Both the position numbers and the translations under genes were made by a program. Source: Callorhinus ursinus (lineage: Eukaryota; Chordata; Mammalia; Carnivora; Otariidae). Taken from it: a stretch of DNA of 64,000 bases. Location of the stretch: assembly GCF_003265705.1 (NCBI RefSeq), contig NW_020312966.1:19243312-19307311 (forward strand), written 5' to 3'. The notes beneath the pieces were generated by a model. It had not been told where the DNA came from and made no database searches. It saw only the letters and a list, made by a program, of their open reading frames with translations. Within the stretch, counting starts at the first letter, position 1, and every line of letters begins with the position of its first letter. This document shows positions 11,110-23,526 of the stretch, in pieces.

Positions 11110-14100
11110 AATATTTGTAGTACAAAGAATCACAGTGAAATGAAGACCTATCTATCCATCATCCAGTTACAGAAATAGAGCATCACCATTATGTATATAG
11201 CCTCCACTTCCCTCCTTGCACAGGTAACCAGGCTCCTGAATTCCTTCTTTCTCATTCCCTTTGTCTCTTTGTAGTTTTACCACACAATTTGCATATCTAA
11301 ACAATGTATTGCTGAGTTGTGCATATTTCCTTACATGGATTTTTCTGTATGCATCTGCAGTCTTATGTGACTTGCTTTTTTCACTCTACATTTCTGAGAT
11401 ACATTCATGTTGTTGCTTATAGTTGCAACCATTCTTTGTAAATGCTCTATGTACATGGATACATTTGTCATGTGTATAATTATATCACAATGTATTTATC
11501 CATGCTAATTTTAATGGGCATTTGCATTGCTTCCATTTTTTTGCTAGTATAAAAATTACCATACTAAAGTTTTTTTTATCTTTCTTCTGGTGCAAGAATT
11601 TCTCTAGACTATATGCCTACAAGTAGACTTGCTAGCTTATAATATAGGCATATGGACAAGTTACTAGATAATGTCCAATTATGTCCCTACAAAGGTGTTC
11701 TCCTTTCCTTATGCAGTGTGCAGATGTTAGTTGCCCCCACAGACGTAACCAATAATTGTTTTGATAGGCTCCTAATGTTGCCTATTTGCTGAGTGTGAAG
11801 TGGTATTTCATTGTGGTTTCAATTTGTATTTCCCTGAAAACTAATGAAATCGAACGTCTTTTCATTTGTTTATAGACCAAGTTTCTTCTGTGAAGTACCT
11901 ATTCAAGACTTTTGTCCATTACTATACCAGGTTGTTTGCCTTTTCCAATCTGATTTGTATATGTATTCCTTATATATTCTGAATATGAATCTATTTTTAG
12001 CTTTATGTGCTAAATATCTTTTCTCAGTCAGAGGCTTGTATTTTCATGTTCTGTAGCAGGTCTTTTTATAAACAAAATTCTAAATTTTACCGAAGTCAAA
12101 TTTATTTTTTTTATGGTTTGTGCTCTTGCTTCTTTTTAAGGAAATCTGTCCCTGCACTAAGACCATCAAGATCAGCTTCGACATCATTATCTTCTACATG
12201 TTTCACAGTTCTTTCTTGCACACTTAGGTCTTTAGCCAGCTTGGAACAGATATCTGTATATGGTGTAAAACAGGAAGTCTAATTTTATTATATTACTAAA
12301 CGGATATGGTTCTACTCCTTTTGTGGAAAAAAATCTGTGTTTTGTTTGGGGTCCTACAAAGCCAACTAACTGAGTCATAAATCAAATTTTCATATATGTG
12401 AGGCCCTCTGTTCAATTCCACTGTTCTCTTTGTTGGCCCTTTTGCCAGTATCATATTATCTTAATTAGTCTGTTTGTGTTAATTCTTGGTATCTGGCAAG
12501 AAGTTTTCTTCACCCAAGTTTTGTGTTATTGACCAGTAGCCAGGCTCAACCTAGCTTTTGATTTTTCCATATAAACTTTAGAATCAGCTTGCAAAGCTTC
12601 ACAAAGAAAATTATGTTATGATTTTTATTGGAATTGCTTTTAACCTATACAGAAATTTTGGTAGAATTTGCATCTTTATAATATTGAATATTTTAGTCCT
12701 TAAATATCATATAGTCTTCCATTTATTTAGGGCTTTATCAGTGTGCTCGCATAAAGTTTTAACATTTTCTCTGTAAAACTCATGTATATCTTTTATAGAT
12801 TTTTTTCCCTAATGCTCAATATTTTTGAGGCCATTGTAAATTGTATTTTATTTTTAAATTTTTTCTAATACTTTTAAAATTATAAATAGATATATATTGA
12901 TTTTTATACATTGATTTTATATCTAGCCACTTTGCTAATTCAAACAAATCATATATATACTATATTGTTTTCCATATAAATAATTATATGCAAATAATAA
13001 CTGTCTTCCTATATTTACACACCTTGTTATCTAATTTTTCTTAATGTGCCAGTTACAACTTCTAGTACAATGTAAAAAAGAAATAGTATAGTATGCAAAT
13101 CTGTCATATTACTAATTTTAAAGGAACTAATTTTAATATTTTTCCATGAACTGAATTATTCCACGAAAATGATATATATTTCTTGAAGATAAACTTTATC
13201 TACTTTTAGTTTCCTCTAAGTTTTATAATGGATAAATTCTAAATTTTATCAAAAGCTTTTTTCTCCATCCATTGAGAAGATAATATATACCTCTTCTCTT
13301 AATTACTAATACGATAAATTACAAGTTAATTTTTTATGTAAAACCAGCCTTGCATTCCTTGTAATTGGAAGAATGCCAGCTTTGTTATGTATCATCCTCT
13401 TTAAACATTGTGTGATTTATTTTATTAGTGTTTTGTGAGGAGACAGTCATCTCTATGAGCAAGGTGAGATTTCTTTTTCTATTCCCTACATTAGTTTGCA
13501 TGAAATTGGAATAATTTATTCCTTGAATATTACATAAACCACATTGACTAAACCATCTGGATTAATGTTTTGCTTTTCATTTTGTTTTGTTTGGTTTGTA
13601 TGTGTGTATGTGTGTGTGGAGAAGAGAGGTTTTTAACTGATGAATCAATTTTTTTAATGGTTGCACAATTATTATGATTATCTATTCTTATTCTGTTAAT
13701 TGTGGTAAATTATATTTTGGGAAATTTTTCTGATTCTAACAAGACTTCAACACTGGCATAATGTTGGTCATTGTTCTTTGATGTATGCAGACTCTGCAAT
13801 ACTGGCCTCTTTTATTCCTAAATTATTATTTTTGTGTCCTCTTTTTTCCTTGATGAATTTGGCCAGTGGATTCTTTTCAAAGAACAAACTTTTGGCTTTG
13901 TGGAGTCTATTAAGCATTTGTTTTCCATTTGATCTACATTTTTAGGTGATATTCTGGTTTTTTTCTTATAGTACTATAAAATATTAGCTCATTAATATTC
14001 TTTTTTCTTTTCTAATATAATCACTTAAAACTATAAGCTTTCCTCTAAGTATCAACCTTGTTATAGGCCATAAGTTATGATATATACTGTTTTTGCTTTT

Positions 14101-15560
14101 GTTCTGTTCTAAATATTTTCTAATTTTATTATAATTTCTTATTTGGCCCATGCTTTACTAATAAATATGTTTCTTGCTCTTCAAAAGTCTGCATTTTTGT
14201 TGGCTGTAGTTTGTTCTTAATTTGTAACTCAGTTATTTTGTGCTCAAAGAAATTATCTGAATGAGCTCAATCTTCTGGAATTTGTTAAGCTTTATTTCAT
14301 GGCCCAGTATATGGTCTGTTTGTTTCCCATGAATATTTAAAATAAATATGAGGTTCACAATTAACACTGGTTAATTCTTTTGTTCACATGTTTTTTTATC
14401 TTAACCAATCTCTTGATTTGCTTGATCTGACAGTTACAAAGTGATATGTTTTTAAGTCTCTTATAATGATAGGCATGGTTAACTAGAAATTTTTATTAGT
14501 TCATGATCACCCTTTATCTCTAGTTCACTATTTCACTTAATGTCCATTTTATCTGATATTAATATAACTATCTCAACTTTCTTTTGACTATTACCTGGTT
14601 ACTTCTTATATATGATCAGTCTTTTTCTGTCTACTTTTAAGATCTTCTGTTTGTCTTTAATGTCATGAGTTTGCACTGTAAAGTATCTAGAGCTAGATTT
14701 CTTTTAAGAATTCTGGGGCGCCTGGGTGGCTCAGTTGATTAAGTGACTGCCTTCAGCTCAGGTCATGATCCTGGAGTCCTGGGATCAAGTCCCACATCGG
14801 GCTCCCTGCTCAGCAGGGAGTCTGCTTCTCCCTCTGACCTCCCCTCTCTCTCTCTCTCTCAAATAAATAAATAAAATCTTAAAAAAAAAAAAAAAGAATC
14901 CTGGGGCATTTGTTTTGGTCTCTCTCTCTCGGTGGACCTTAAATTGTTCTGGAAAATTCTCAGCCATTATTTTTTTAATGATTGCCTCTCCATTTTTTCA
15001 CTCCTTTTCTTAAGAGCTCCAATTCCTTTTAACCTCTCTTTTTTATTTTACACCTGTTTTTCCTTTTTCTGGATTATAAAAACTCTTCATATATATCATG
15101 TCAACATATCCTAATGTGGATAGATGTAATCTTCTGTTTATATCATTTGTTAAATATTTAATTTCAAATATTCCATATTTTTTCATTTAAAAAATTATAT
15201 TTGAATTTTTAAAAAAATTTACTTGACTATTGTTAAGATTCTTGCTCATATTCAATCTCCTTTTTATCTCTTTAAGCATATTGTTTACATCCCCTGTGTA
15301 ATAATTCCAGCATTTGAAATCTTTGGGATTCTATTGACCTTTGTTTCTGCTGACTCTCATTCATAGTGCCATATTTCCTTGTATGTTGTGGTTACATTTG
15401 TGAGATTATTTTCCTTAGATGTTTGCATATGGATATTCTTTGAGACCTATAGTGAATGTGGGATTTTCCCAAGGGGATTTGCCATTGCTTCTCCCAGGTG
15501 TCTGATCACATTGTTAACTAAGGTTCATTTTAAGTTAAATTCTTGATTTGAGTTTATTGA
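11110..15560 (-). mobile_element. Very old, near full-length LINE-1 (L1M/L1ME type)
   Basis: Read on the minus strand this runs, from high to low coordinate, through an L1M-type 5' region, an ORF2 remnant and a 3'UTR. Landmarks on the plus strand, all complements of L1: 'GGTATTTCATTGTGGTTTC' (C-terminal ORF2), 'AACCAGCCTTGCATTCCTTG' (RT region near 13350), 'TTGTGCTCAAAGAAATTATC' (endonuclease/RT linker) and 'CTCAGCCATTATTTTTTTAA' plus 'CCAATTCCTTTTAACC' (5' region near 14960-15040). No frame is open for long. A SINE sits at 14717-14893. The 5' boundary is approximate and the repeat may reach about 15900. Confidence 0.85.
14717..14893 (+). mobile_element. Carnivore tRNA-SINE inside old L1
   Basis: Near-consensus head 'GGCGCCTGGGTGGCTCAG', body 'GGTCATGATCCTGGAGTCCT', CT-rich stretch, short (AAAT)n and a long A tail. 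The flanking duplication is 'AAGAATTCTGGGG' on the left and 'AAGAATCCTGGGG' on the right. It lies in opposite orientation to the host L1. Confidence 0.95.
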
Positions 15561-15913
15561 AACTGTCAATATATAATTCAGATATGAACTCTTGGGGTGG
15601 ACTTCCTCCCTTTCCCTCAGCTAACACTAAGATTTGAGATAGGAAATATTTATTGCTATCAGTGTTACTCTCTTCTACATATACAATCCAGGACAAGGAC
15701 AAAGTTTACTTCTAGTTACCTAAACAGTGAGGATGGAGCTTTCTAGTTTTATTCAATGGATCTCCTATTAAATTTCCTCTCTCCCCTCTCCTGTGGGAAT
15801 GGAAAAGCTCAAGGTCATCTGGATTCAGCAAATATTTTCATTGTGAAAACAGCTTCAGTTCTGGGTTACTCCTCTGGATTCATGCTTTCACTTAGTTCTT
15901 AGCCTCTGAGTAG

Positions 15914-16098
15914 GTTGTCGGATTTAGCAAATAAAAATACAGGATGCCCAATTAAATTTGAATTTTAGATAAACAGTAAATAATTTTAGTATAAGTCTTT
16001 CCCATCGATATTTGGGATTTACTCACACTAAAAAGTTATTTGTTGTTTATCTAAAATTCAAGGATAACTGGATTTCCTGTATTTTATCTTGCAACACC
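15914..16098. mobile_element. Palindromic non-autonomous DNA element (MITE-like)
   Basis: The two halves are inverted copies. The left arm has 'TTGAATTTTAGATAAACAG'; the right arm carries its complement, 'GTTTATCTAAAATTCAAGG'. The outer arms pair as 'AAAATACAGGATGCCCA' with 'GGATTTCCTGTATTTTAT'. The element is about 185 bp with no coding content and would fold into one long hairpin. I recall very similar palindromes dispersed in other mammals, possibly MER53, but the name is uncertain. Confidence 0.7.
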
Positions 16099-16329
16099 AC
16101 ACCAATGGATTTCTCATTTTCTTGCCAGTTCATTGAGGCATCTAAAGAGCCTTTTTAAAAAAACTATACTAAGCAGTGTTTTTAGTTTTTTTCTTCAGTA
16201 AGACCAGTCAAGTTACCAAGTTTGCCATATTGTTCTCCTTCCACCTACCCACCTTTATGAAACTGGGAAAGTCACCTGCCTCTGTGAACCTTAATCACCC
16301 ACGATATTGTTTCCGTAGATCCTGGAATT

Positions 16330-16500
16330 TGTAAAGGATCTTAGAGATCATCTCTTGTAATCCCCTTATGTGAAGATATAGAAAACTGAGACTCAGGTAA
16401 GTAACACAATAAGGCCGATATTATACCCAATTTGGTGGCAGGATGGAAAGTAGAAACCCCAACTCCTCACCCTTTCCACGTTCTTGCCACCCCACCATGT
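16330..16500 (-). repeat. Ancient SINE fragment (MIR or related)
   Basis: 'GGATCTTAGAGATCATCTCT', then 'GAAAACTGAGACTCAGGTAAG', then 'CCACGTTCTTGCCACCCCACC' follow the order seen in reverse-oriented MIR-class elements. It is strongly diverged. Confidence 0.5.
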
Positions 16501-16504
16501 TGAC

Positions 16505-17740
16505 TACAAGGACCGAGTGAGCTAATGATATCGAGGCACTGGACAGAACATAAAGTATTGAAGGTACATGAAGTAGTAGAATAAAAGTAGAGAAAGTATT
16601 AAAAAACGATCATGATTACAGAGTCTAATAAAAATTGGGCAGCTTAAAATGTGAGATTGACTGTGGAATAATATTTACAGAAGGGAACCTCATAGGAATA
16701 TAATAACATACTTACACTCTCTTTTCTTCCAGGAATCTTAAACCTAACAATGAGAAATTTCTATGAATATTTAAAGCAAATAAATTAATAAAATTAAAAT
16801 AAAATATCTGGCCAGAAATATGCTGCATCAAACAAGGATTTTTAACCTAGAATATAATATATTCTCCATAGCAAGTAAGACAAAAAAACAGAACTTAATT
16901 AACAAAAGCGCTCTCTTCTTTTTTGCTTCCTCTTTTCTGACAAAGAAATGCTTTCAGAATGCTTAAGATGCTCACCATGCTACTTTCTTTGCTACAATCA
17001 GTGCATGATTGCCACTCAAATTGCTATACTGGTCCTTTTTCCTCTAGCTCTGCATAAAAAGAAGATGCAGATGAATGGATTTTCTGTGGGTTAATTTATT
17101 AGGAGTGCAAAGCAATTATCAGCAAGGTAAATCATGGAACATGAAGTACACTGTTACACGCTGGTTGCTGTATAATGTAGGTCCCTTGGCCACAAATGCA
17201 ATTAAAGTGTTATATTTTATTCCTTTTAATTTTATCTCCCAGTCTATCCTTTGCTTAACCTAGAGAAGCCTGACTGTACATCAATATGTGATCAATAAGT
17301 AGAAATGTATAATAACTACCACAAACAATTTTGTATTTTTGATGCTACCAGATACATTTTCGTGATATGATAGCATAAATCTTCAAAATGAGGGTTGGGG
17401 AATTTAAGTGTAGGACTCCGTTCCCAGAGCATCAGGCTGTCAGTTTCTCGTGTGGCTGTGATCGGGTGAAATTATATTACTGTCATGTGACCAGAGACTG
17501 ATGTGAAGTGAATTAAGCAGTGCTTGCAAATGCCTGTCACACTAATAGTATCTAAATCTTCTGTTTTTAATTTTAAAGGGCAGGTCCTAAGAAAGTCATG
17601 TTTACTAGGCTTTCAAGACTCATAAAAGAAACCCTTGACAACAAAAGCAAGCCTTCTCCCTACATAGACCAGTACAAATGTGAATAATATGGAAGTGATA
17701 GAGAGGCAGAGTTTAAACAAAGAGAGCGGGATGAAAAATC
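16505..17740. other. Repeat-poor unique sequence, possible regulatory DNA
   Basis: No gene or recognised repeat. Around 17100-17220 and 17420-17580 there are homeodomain-like TTAATT/AATTAA cores and an E-box-like 'GTCATGTGACC' (17483 region). These are short motifs and prove nothing without conservation data. Confidence 0.35.
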
Positions 17741-17744
17741 ACTG

Positions 17745-17905
17745 CTCCTGACACTTACTACCTAAATTTGGTGAAGTTTTCTAACCTCTGTTTGCCTCGG
17801 TTTTCTCGTTGACAAACCAGGAATAATGACCACTGCCTGGTGCAATTATTCATAATGTACAAAAGATATCTAGCCTGTCGTAAGGGCTCTATGAAAGGAA
17901 GCTCT
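17745..17905 (+). repeat. MIR SINE
   Basis: Plus-strand MIR landmarks: 'CTGACACTTACTACC', 'TTCTAACCTCTGTTTGCC', 'GGTTTTCTCGTTGACAAAC' and a tail 'GTAAGGGCTCTATG'. Confidence 0.7.
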
Positions 17906-19764
17906 CACAATGATGTTGGCGATTTCCTTGTTTACCAAGAAGTGCAAGGCAATCGCAATATTAAAAATTACACATCAGCAACAACCCATCAGGAAATACC
18001 TAGCCATAAGCCATAGCGTTTAAGAAAGTCATGAAACTGTAAGGAAAATGTGGGTGATCCGAGAGGGCAGAAAGGGTTAGAAAGAAATGATGGTTGAGAA
18101 GAGTAAATATGTATTCTGAAACACCAGACGCAGATCAGAGGGTAGGTGACGAGAAACATGAGAATTTAAGGGATCTGGGGGATTGAGTGGGTAAATGCTG
18201 GCTTGGATGGTGGAGACATGAGGTACCAGAAGGGCCATTCAGAGTAACTGAAGAAGAATCTTCCACCATCACTAGCTTGAAACGTTCAGATATATCCTAA
18301 AGGGCAATTGGAGTTCCCGAGGATTCTGGAACAACTAAGTGGGTAGTAATTTGAAATTTATTCTGAGACATGTGCTTGTGGAACTTTTTAGCTGAACTAG
18401 GTCGTGGTAGGGAAAGGCTTGAAAAACTGAAATGACCCAACAGAAGGCTGTTGTCACAGGACAGGCAAGAGGTAAGGAAGGCGGTAGACACAGCAGGTGA
18501 CTCTGTGGGTGAGGTGAGCTCAGGGGTGAAGGGAAGATCAGCATCTGCTAAGACTGCTTCCCCGAACGGCTGGAGCCTGGACCTCCAAACCAACCCTCTT
18601 CCTTTTCCGAAAGGCTCTGCCTATAGTGATAATGTGAATGTTCTGCACAGAGAGAGTTAAAATTAAACTTCTCACATTTTAGCACCTCAGTGTGAATCTG
18701 TTTGTTTGTTTGTTTTTCCTAGAGCAGATGTCCATAAGGGATTGTCAGGGAGGTGGTAACAGCTCTGAGCCCCAAGGGGGCAGGTAACCGTCACTAAAGC
18801 AGAGAAGGATTTGAGAGGAGAGCCCTGGGGGCCTGAGCATCGCTCTACTGCACGGTTTTGCCTGGGGCTGCCCTTGAGGATGGTAATGATGATGGGGCCA
18901 ATAATGGTCTGAATAATTAAATGTGGTAGTGGGAGATTATATTAGTTACCTCGGGAATTAAAAACTCATGTTATAAAGTATGCTATAAATGAACAGTCAT
19001 GTTAAAACAATGTTTCCCCAAAGTCACCCTTTTTGCTATTTTGGGAATCCAATCCTTGCGCGTGTCACCAACCCCCGCCCCGTCCCCACCCCCCAGCAAT
19101 CCCGTTCCTTTGTGTGAACAAGTTTGAGCTTCGATCCTGTTTTGCACTGCACTTCTATTGCACAAATGTCTTGTGAGCTTCATCTCCCTTCCTTTACTTG
19201 AGATAACCCATCATTATTGTCTCAGCTTATCTGTGAAACATGTGTTTTATGTTTAACTTACATGTACAAACTGAAGTGAGTTGTCAACCTCCCTGTGGAT
19301 GGATACATTCTAAACTTAGGTACAGACAGTGATACGGGATCAGTGTTGTAAGCACTCTCTTTACATCTGCAGTGGTCCCTGCTAATGCTGAATTGTGTTC
19401 TTTTGAATAATTTAACGCTTTTGTTATTTAAAATGTGATGCATTCACACTTTGAGTCCCCAGCGCCAGGGCAAGCTCTTGGAGGCCTTATTCACCTGTGC
19501 ATCCCTCCTGGAGTGCACCCTCACCCCTGCACTCAGGAGAAGACTGGGGTCTTCTAGGCTTAACCGCAAACTCCTCATCATGGGTGGGACGGCTTGATCT
19601 TTTTTGGAAGTGATCATTTTACACTGTGTGACACTTCGAGTAATTATGTTCACGGCTAATTAATGGAGGAGGGGTGATGAGGGACATTTCCAAACCACTT
19701 TTGAGTGCACAGTGAAACGTGATGAAATCAGATTCCACAACTTTGAGGTTGGTGTAAACTTTCT
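17906..19764. other. Unique sequence, no gene seen
   Basis: About 1.9 kb without a recognised transposon. GC content is slightly higher around 18500-18850 and 19050-19110. Overlapping ORFs on both strands at 18297-18660 lie in this GC-richer patch and mirror each other, so neither looks like a real coding region. Confidence 0.45.
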
Positions 19765-20140
19765 ATCATGTCCTGCTCGTGGCATTGGTAGGTCCTGGTA
19801 ACACCATGTCTGGTCCACTCAATGGCTGCAACGACCTCCCCTATTTCCTCTCCCACCACATCTCACTTCATGCTTGGTGCCCTTCACACACCTGCCATGG
19901 CATTCAAACATCCGTCATTTCACAGACGCTGCTCCCGCTGCCCAGAATATCCTTTAACCCATGTGCCTCCCTTGTCGACGTGAGCAAATATTTAAGTCTC
20001 AGCTAAACTGCAAACTCCACCATCACCTATCCCTGACTCCCGGAATGAGCCATATCACCTCCTTTCTCCAGTCCCCACAGTGCACCTCCAATATCATATG
20101 TATCACACGGGATTACAACTTTTTTCCCCTATTTTCTCCA
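19765..20140 (+). repeat. L2 LINE remnant
   Basis: Text such as 'TTCACACACCTGCCATGGC', 'CCGCTGCCCAGAATATCCTT' and 'TTAAGTCTCAGCTAAACTGC' follows the L2 3' region (equivalents of 'CTGTTCCCTCTGCCTGGAA' and 'CAGGTCTCTGCTCAAATGT'). It is diverged and has no open frame of note. Confidence 0.6.
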
Positions 20141-20278
20141 TACTAGATGGATCATGAAAACCACGGAAGCATTGATGAAAAGCAGCTCTGTAGAAATCTG
20201 TGCTCGGTTGGGCTGACTCATTTAGATATTTTACCAGTTCACCAGTAGCCAAGCCTTTTGTTCATTAGTAAAATAGAT

Positions 20279-20308
20279 GATAGATAGATAGATAGATAGA
20301 TAGATAGA
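20279..20308 (+). repeat. (GATA)n microsatellite
   Basis: About seven tandem GATA units. Pure and short; a likely polymorphic tetranucleotide. Confidence 0.95.
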
Positions 20309-20309
20309 G

Positions 20310-22430
20310 AAGAAAGGTTTCATAAGAAAGCAAAAATAGTTCTTAATTAGAATGAACTTTATACCCTGATTTAGAATTTGACTTTGATTCAGTCCAAACC
20401 ACATTCTGAGAAAATCTGCTTGAAGTGAAACCGTATGTGGCTACTAAATTAGTATATTTGAGAATAGCAGAGAGAATAAGACTATACATATTGAAGGTCA
20501 ATTGTACAAAGGATAGGAGAGCTGGGTAAAATTAACGTATATATTTAAATGTTCCAGAAAATTTAAAAAACGAACTGTCAAAAAAAAAAAAAGGGCAAAG
20601 AACCCACACATTGCTACTCAGCATAATTTTGCTTAGAAAATAGCATTATTTCTGCTTGATTTGATTTTGTGTGGTTAAGTTTGGAGGAAATGTTATTTAT
20701 TATATACACAGCTAAGCTTATGTAATTACCTTCAAATGTTCTAGTGTAGTACATACAGCCAACAACACGATTGCTTGTTGCATCAATTTGGAAAAGAGAG
20801 GGGAAAATTAGCCATGTAATAGTTAATTCAATTTATAAAATTAAATGTGTATTGAAAATATGTCTGGTAAATATTATGCCATCTGCACATGCTCAAACAG
20901 CAAGCCTGGTTAATATTTTATAGTTTATCTGATAAAGTTAACAAAAGAATTTAGAGTGGAGACATACACTGAATATTTCATCGCCTTCTTAATTGCAGAA
21001 TACAGACAAGACATTTTTTTCCCTTTGGGAAAAATAAATGTTAAAAGTTATTACAGATGGAATCAGTTTGGCAATTAGGTTGAAATCCAACAGAAACCAA
21101 GCAGAAATTGATGGCTGCAAACATCACAATACCAAAGTATTTTCAGCCAACTCCATCAATTTACATGATGAAGCAGAAATGTTGATAGCAATGCTGTATA
21201 ACTCAGCTAGCAGAGGTTATATTAACAGAGAAGAAAAACTGGCTTTGTGCCTTTTTTTCCCAATAGTTAATTCACAGCCATCAAGAGCTGTCATTCTTAT
21301 GCTCAGCAGACAATATGATATACCTAAGCCTTTTCATTCTGACTTCTGATTTAAAGGTCTTCAGCTTGTGCTGTGGACCTTAACCTTGAAGCCAAGTGCA
21401 AATTAGCTTTAAATCAATGAAGCTGATTAAAGCTCCATTGTGGTAGAGCCCTTAATAGAAGAAGGGAGGGGAAGGAACCACTTGAAAACAGCAAAAGATT
21501 GGCCTCTCTTAACTTGGAACATATGTAATGCTTTTCAGCTCTTCTCTACCCTGACAGAACCATGAATGGTTTTAAGGCTATTTACCTGCTAAGAGAATGG
21601 AACCAAATTTTCCAATTCAGTGGAAAAGGCCAAGTGAGAATCAAAGGTATTTTTTTTTTTTTTGCAAGCGCTAGAATATAAAAGGTTATTTTAAAAAGAA
21701 GTACAGAGGGGAACATCAAAACATCTCCCCAATAGAGACCAAGAGAACCGAGTTTCTATCGTGTAAAAAAGAAATTCTTATATGGTAAAAGTACTCTGGG
21801 GTACTCTGGGTTTCTGTTTATTTTTGTTTTGTTTTGTATTTTACAATATACCATTTCTCAAAAACAAGAGGTCGTTGCAAACTTCTGGCCATCAGAAGAA
21901 AAATCTTTTCCTCTGTCACAAGTGAATATATCTGCCAAAAGCATGTCTCAGAAGTTCTTTGCTTAGAAAGTGGCCAGAATGAATTCCAGCCAATGGGCAG
22001 GACCATTTCTTTCTCTACACCCCCTCCACCAGCACCACCCACCTATCACCAAGGACACTTTGTCTGACACAATTACCAATTCTTTCCCAATTTCCCCATG
22101 GCTGTCAGTCTCGGGAGTATTTCAGTTTTTACCAAAGAATGATTTTCTATAACATTTTCAGAAATACTAAAAATGATAGATTAGAAAGAATATTTTAAAT
22201 AGAGAAAGGCTTATTCATTTTTACCTAATTTAATTCTTTAACGCAGCCATTCAGTTATTCTTCATGGGGAACACCATCCTGCTGTAGCAGTGACCTTCTC
22301 CACAAAGACATGGGTGAATTCTTACCCTTATATTTCAGGCATGATGCGTTTGAAATTATGGGAATGAAATTTTTACCAAGAACCTCAGGGAAAATGAAGC
22401 AAATACAGAAAGGAAGATCATGCCAACTTC
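20310..22430. other. Repeat-poor unique sequence, candidate conserved non-coding
   Basis: About 2.1 kb with no recognised transposon. Bases 20600-21450 are dense in TAATTA, ATTA and AATTAGC motifs, and the ORF at 21038-21349 (103 codons) lies within. Its protein has no family feature I recognise, and its Ser/Asn/Ile-rich composition is what AT-rich non-coding DNA gives. T and A homopolymers sit near 20580 and 21650. Confidence 0.4.
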
Positions 22431-22432
22431 CT

Positions 22433-22500
22433 ACATTAGTTAGTATGTGTAAAATGATTTCAACAGTGCTTGGCATATAGTATGTGTTTAACAAAGATGG
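22433..22500 (+). repeat. MIR/L2 3' tail fragment
   Basis: 'ACAGTGCTTGGCATATAGTA' followed by 'TGTGTTTAACAAAG' is the characteristic shared tail of MIR and L2 elements. Confidence 0.6.
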
Positions 22501-23033
22501 GCTACTGGCCATTATTCTACTGGGTTTGGATGCATACACTTGGCCAGAGCCTTCAATCCTTCCTCTTACGTCATGCACCACAAAAGCTCTACCTTGAAAG
22601 TCTCAAGATTTCTCTCCTATTCCGATTTCTAAGGACTCTTAATGGAGAAAGAAGAAGGGAGCTGACCTAGAAAAGAAGTCAGTCACTCCCACCTAACTAA
22701 AGTGGCTAAAAACATGCTAATAAATAGTCACCAAAAGTGGATAAATATAATTTTAAAAAATTCAGACACAAAATGTGTATACTAAAAACAGCAGAGCACA
22801 TCCTTCCCTACTTTTTAAAGTTAAGGAGCTATTCTCCACATGCATCTCTAGGTCCCTAGTTTACCTTGTATAAACTTCCAAGGCAAGACAGACTAAGGGA
22901 CAGCAGAGATCTGAACTGGGCAGCGTATGTAGAAAAGGAGCAGAGAATGGAGGTGGGAGAGGCAGTAGAAGGCTAGGAAGGAGAGAGAAAGAAAGAAAAA
23001 GACAGATCACCAAGGGAAAAAAGGATGAGATGA
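22501..23033. other. Unique sequence ending in GA-rich tract
   Basis: No gene seen. The last 115 bases (about 22919-23033) are strongly purine-biased, with GGGAGAGG, GAGAGAGAAAGAAAG and similar runs, and lead straight into the provirus target site. Confidence 0.6.
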
Positions 23034-23039
23034 CAGAAT

Positions 23040-23453
23040 TGAGGAGGGAGCAGAACGCTAGCTGAGGATAAAGCACAAGCTGACACCCTGCAAACTTAAC
23101 CCCCCCGCTCCCATTCCTGGATGGGACCTCCCAACCGTCTTAATGTTAATGCTTTGCTAGAGGGAAAAACAACCTTAGCTTGATATTAGCAAGGCCTCTA
23201 GGATCCTGAGGGTTTTCTTTAGCATATGAAAGTCCTTCTGGACACTTCCCTTTGTCCTTACCTCCCCCAACTCCCAAGTATATAATCAGTCACCCCTCAC
23301 GACCCCAGTGCAAGCACATCTTTCTGCCCATGGGTCTTGTCCCTGTGCTTTAATAAAAGCACTTTTTTGCACCAAAGACGTCTCAAGAATTCTTTCTTGG
23401 TTGTTGGCTCCAGACTTCACCCCACCAAACCTCACCTACATTCCAAAACTACA
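23040..23453 (+). repeat. 5' LTR of ERVK-like provirus
   Basis: It begins TGAGGAGGGAGC and ends near ACTACA. A TATA-like box (TATATAAT, 23279-23286) lies about 70 bases upstream of a polyadenylation signal (AATAAA, 23352-23357), giving a short R region. U5 contains 'GCACCAAAGACGTCTCAAG'. It lacks two short segments that the 3' LTR carries. The exact 3' edge is uncertain by about 5 bases because the final bases before the primer site are degraded. Confidence 0.88.
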
Positions 23454-23458
23454 CCATA

Positions 23459-23476
23459 TGGTGCCCAACGTGGGGC
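23459..23476 (+). other. Retroviral primer-binding site, tRNA-Lys1,2 type
   Basis: The 18 bases read TGGTGCCCAACGTGGGGC. The known lysine 1,2 site is TGGCGCCCAACGTGGGGC, so there is one C-to-T change at the fourth base, in a former CpG. It sits about 5 bases after the apparent LTR end. Confidence 0.85.
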
Positions 23477-23515
23477 TTTGAGTCTTTTCATCTGGACTCT
23501 GAGCTTCTGTGCAAA

Positions 23516-23526
23516 CTTGGTGAGTG
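23516..23526 (+). other. Possible proviral splice donor
   Basis: 'CTTG|GTGAGTGC' matches the vertebrate donor consensus (GTRAGT) and lies in the leader downstream of the primer site, where retroviral major donors are found. Function is inferred from position only. Confidence 0.4.

Noticed and set aside
18297..18660. Mirrored frames on both strands near 18.3-18.7 kb as a possible exon
   Set aside because: The frames overlap on opposite strands, carry no family features and are explained by a local rise in GC content.
20279..20308. Regularly spaced GATA repeats as a possible CRISPR-like or regulatory array
   Set aside because: A plain tetranucleotide microsatellite. CRISPR arrays do not occur in this kind of genome.
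21038..21349. 103-codon frame in a repeat-free block
   Set aside because: There is no recognisable domain, the composition is typical of AT-rich non-coding DNA, and no splice or promoter context is seen.
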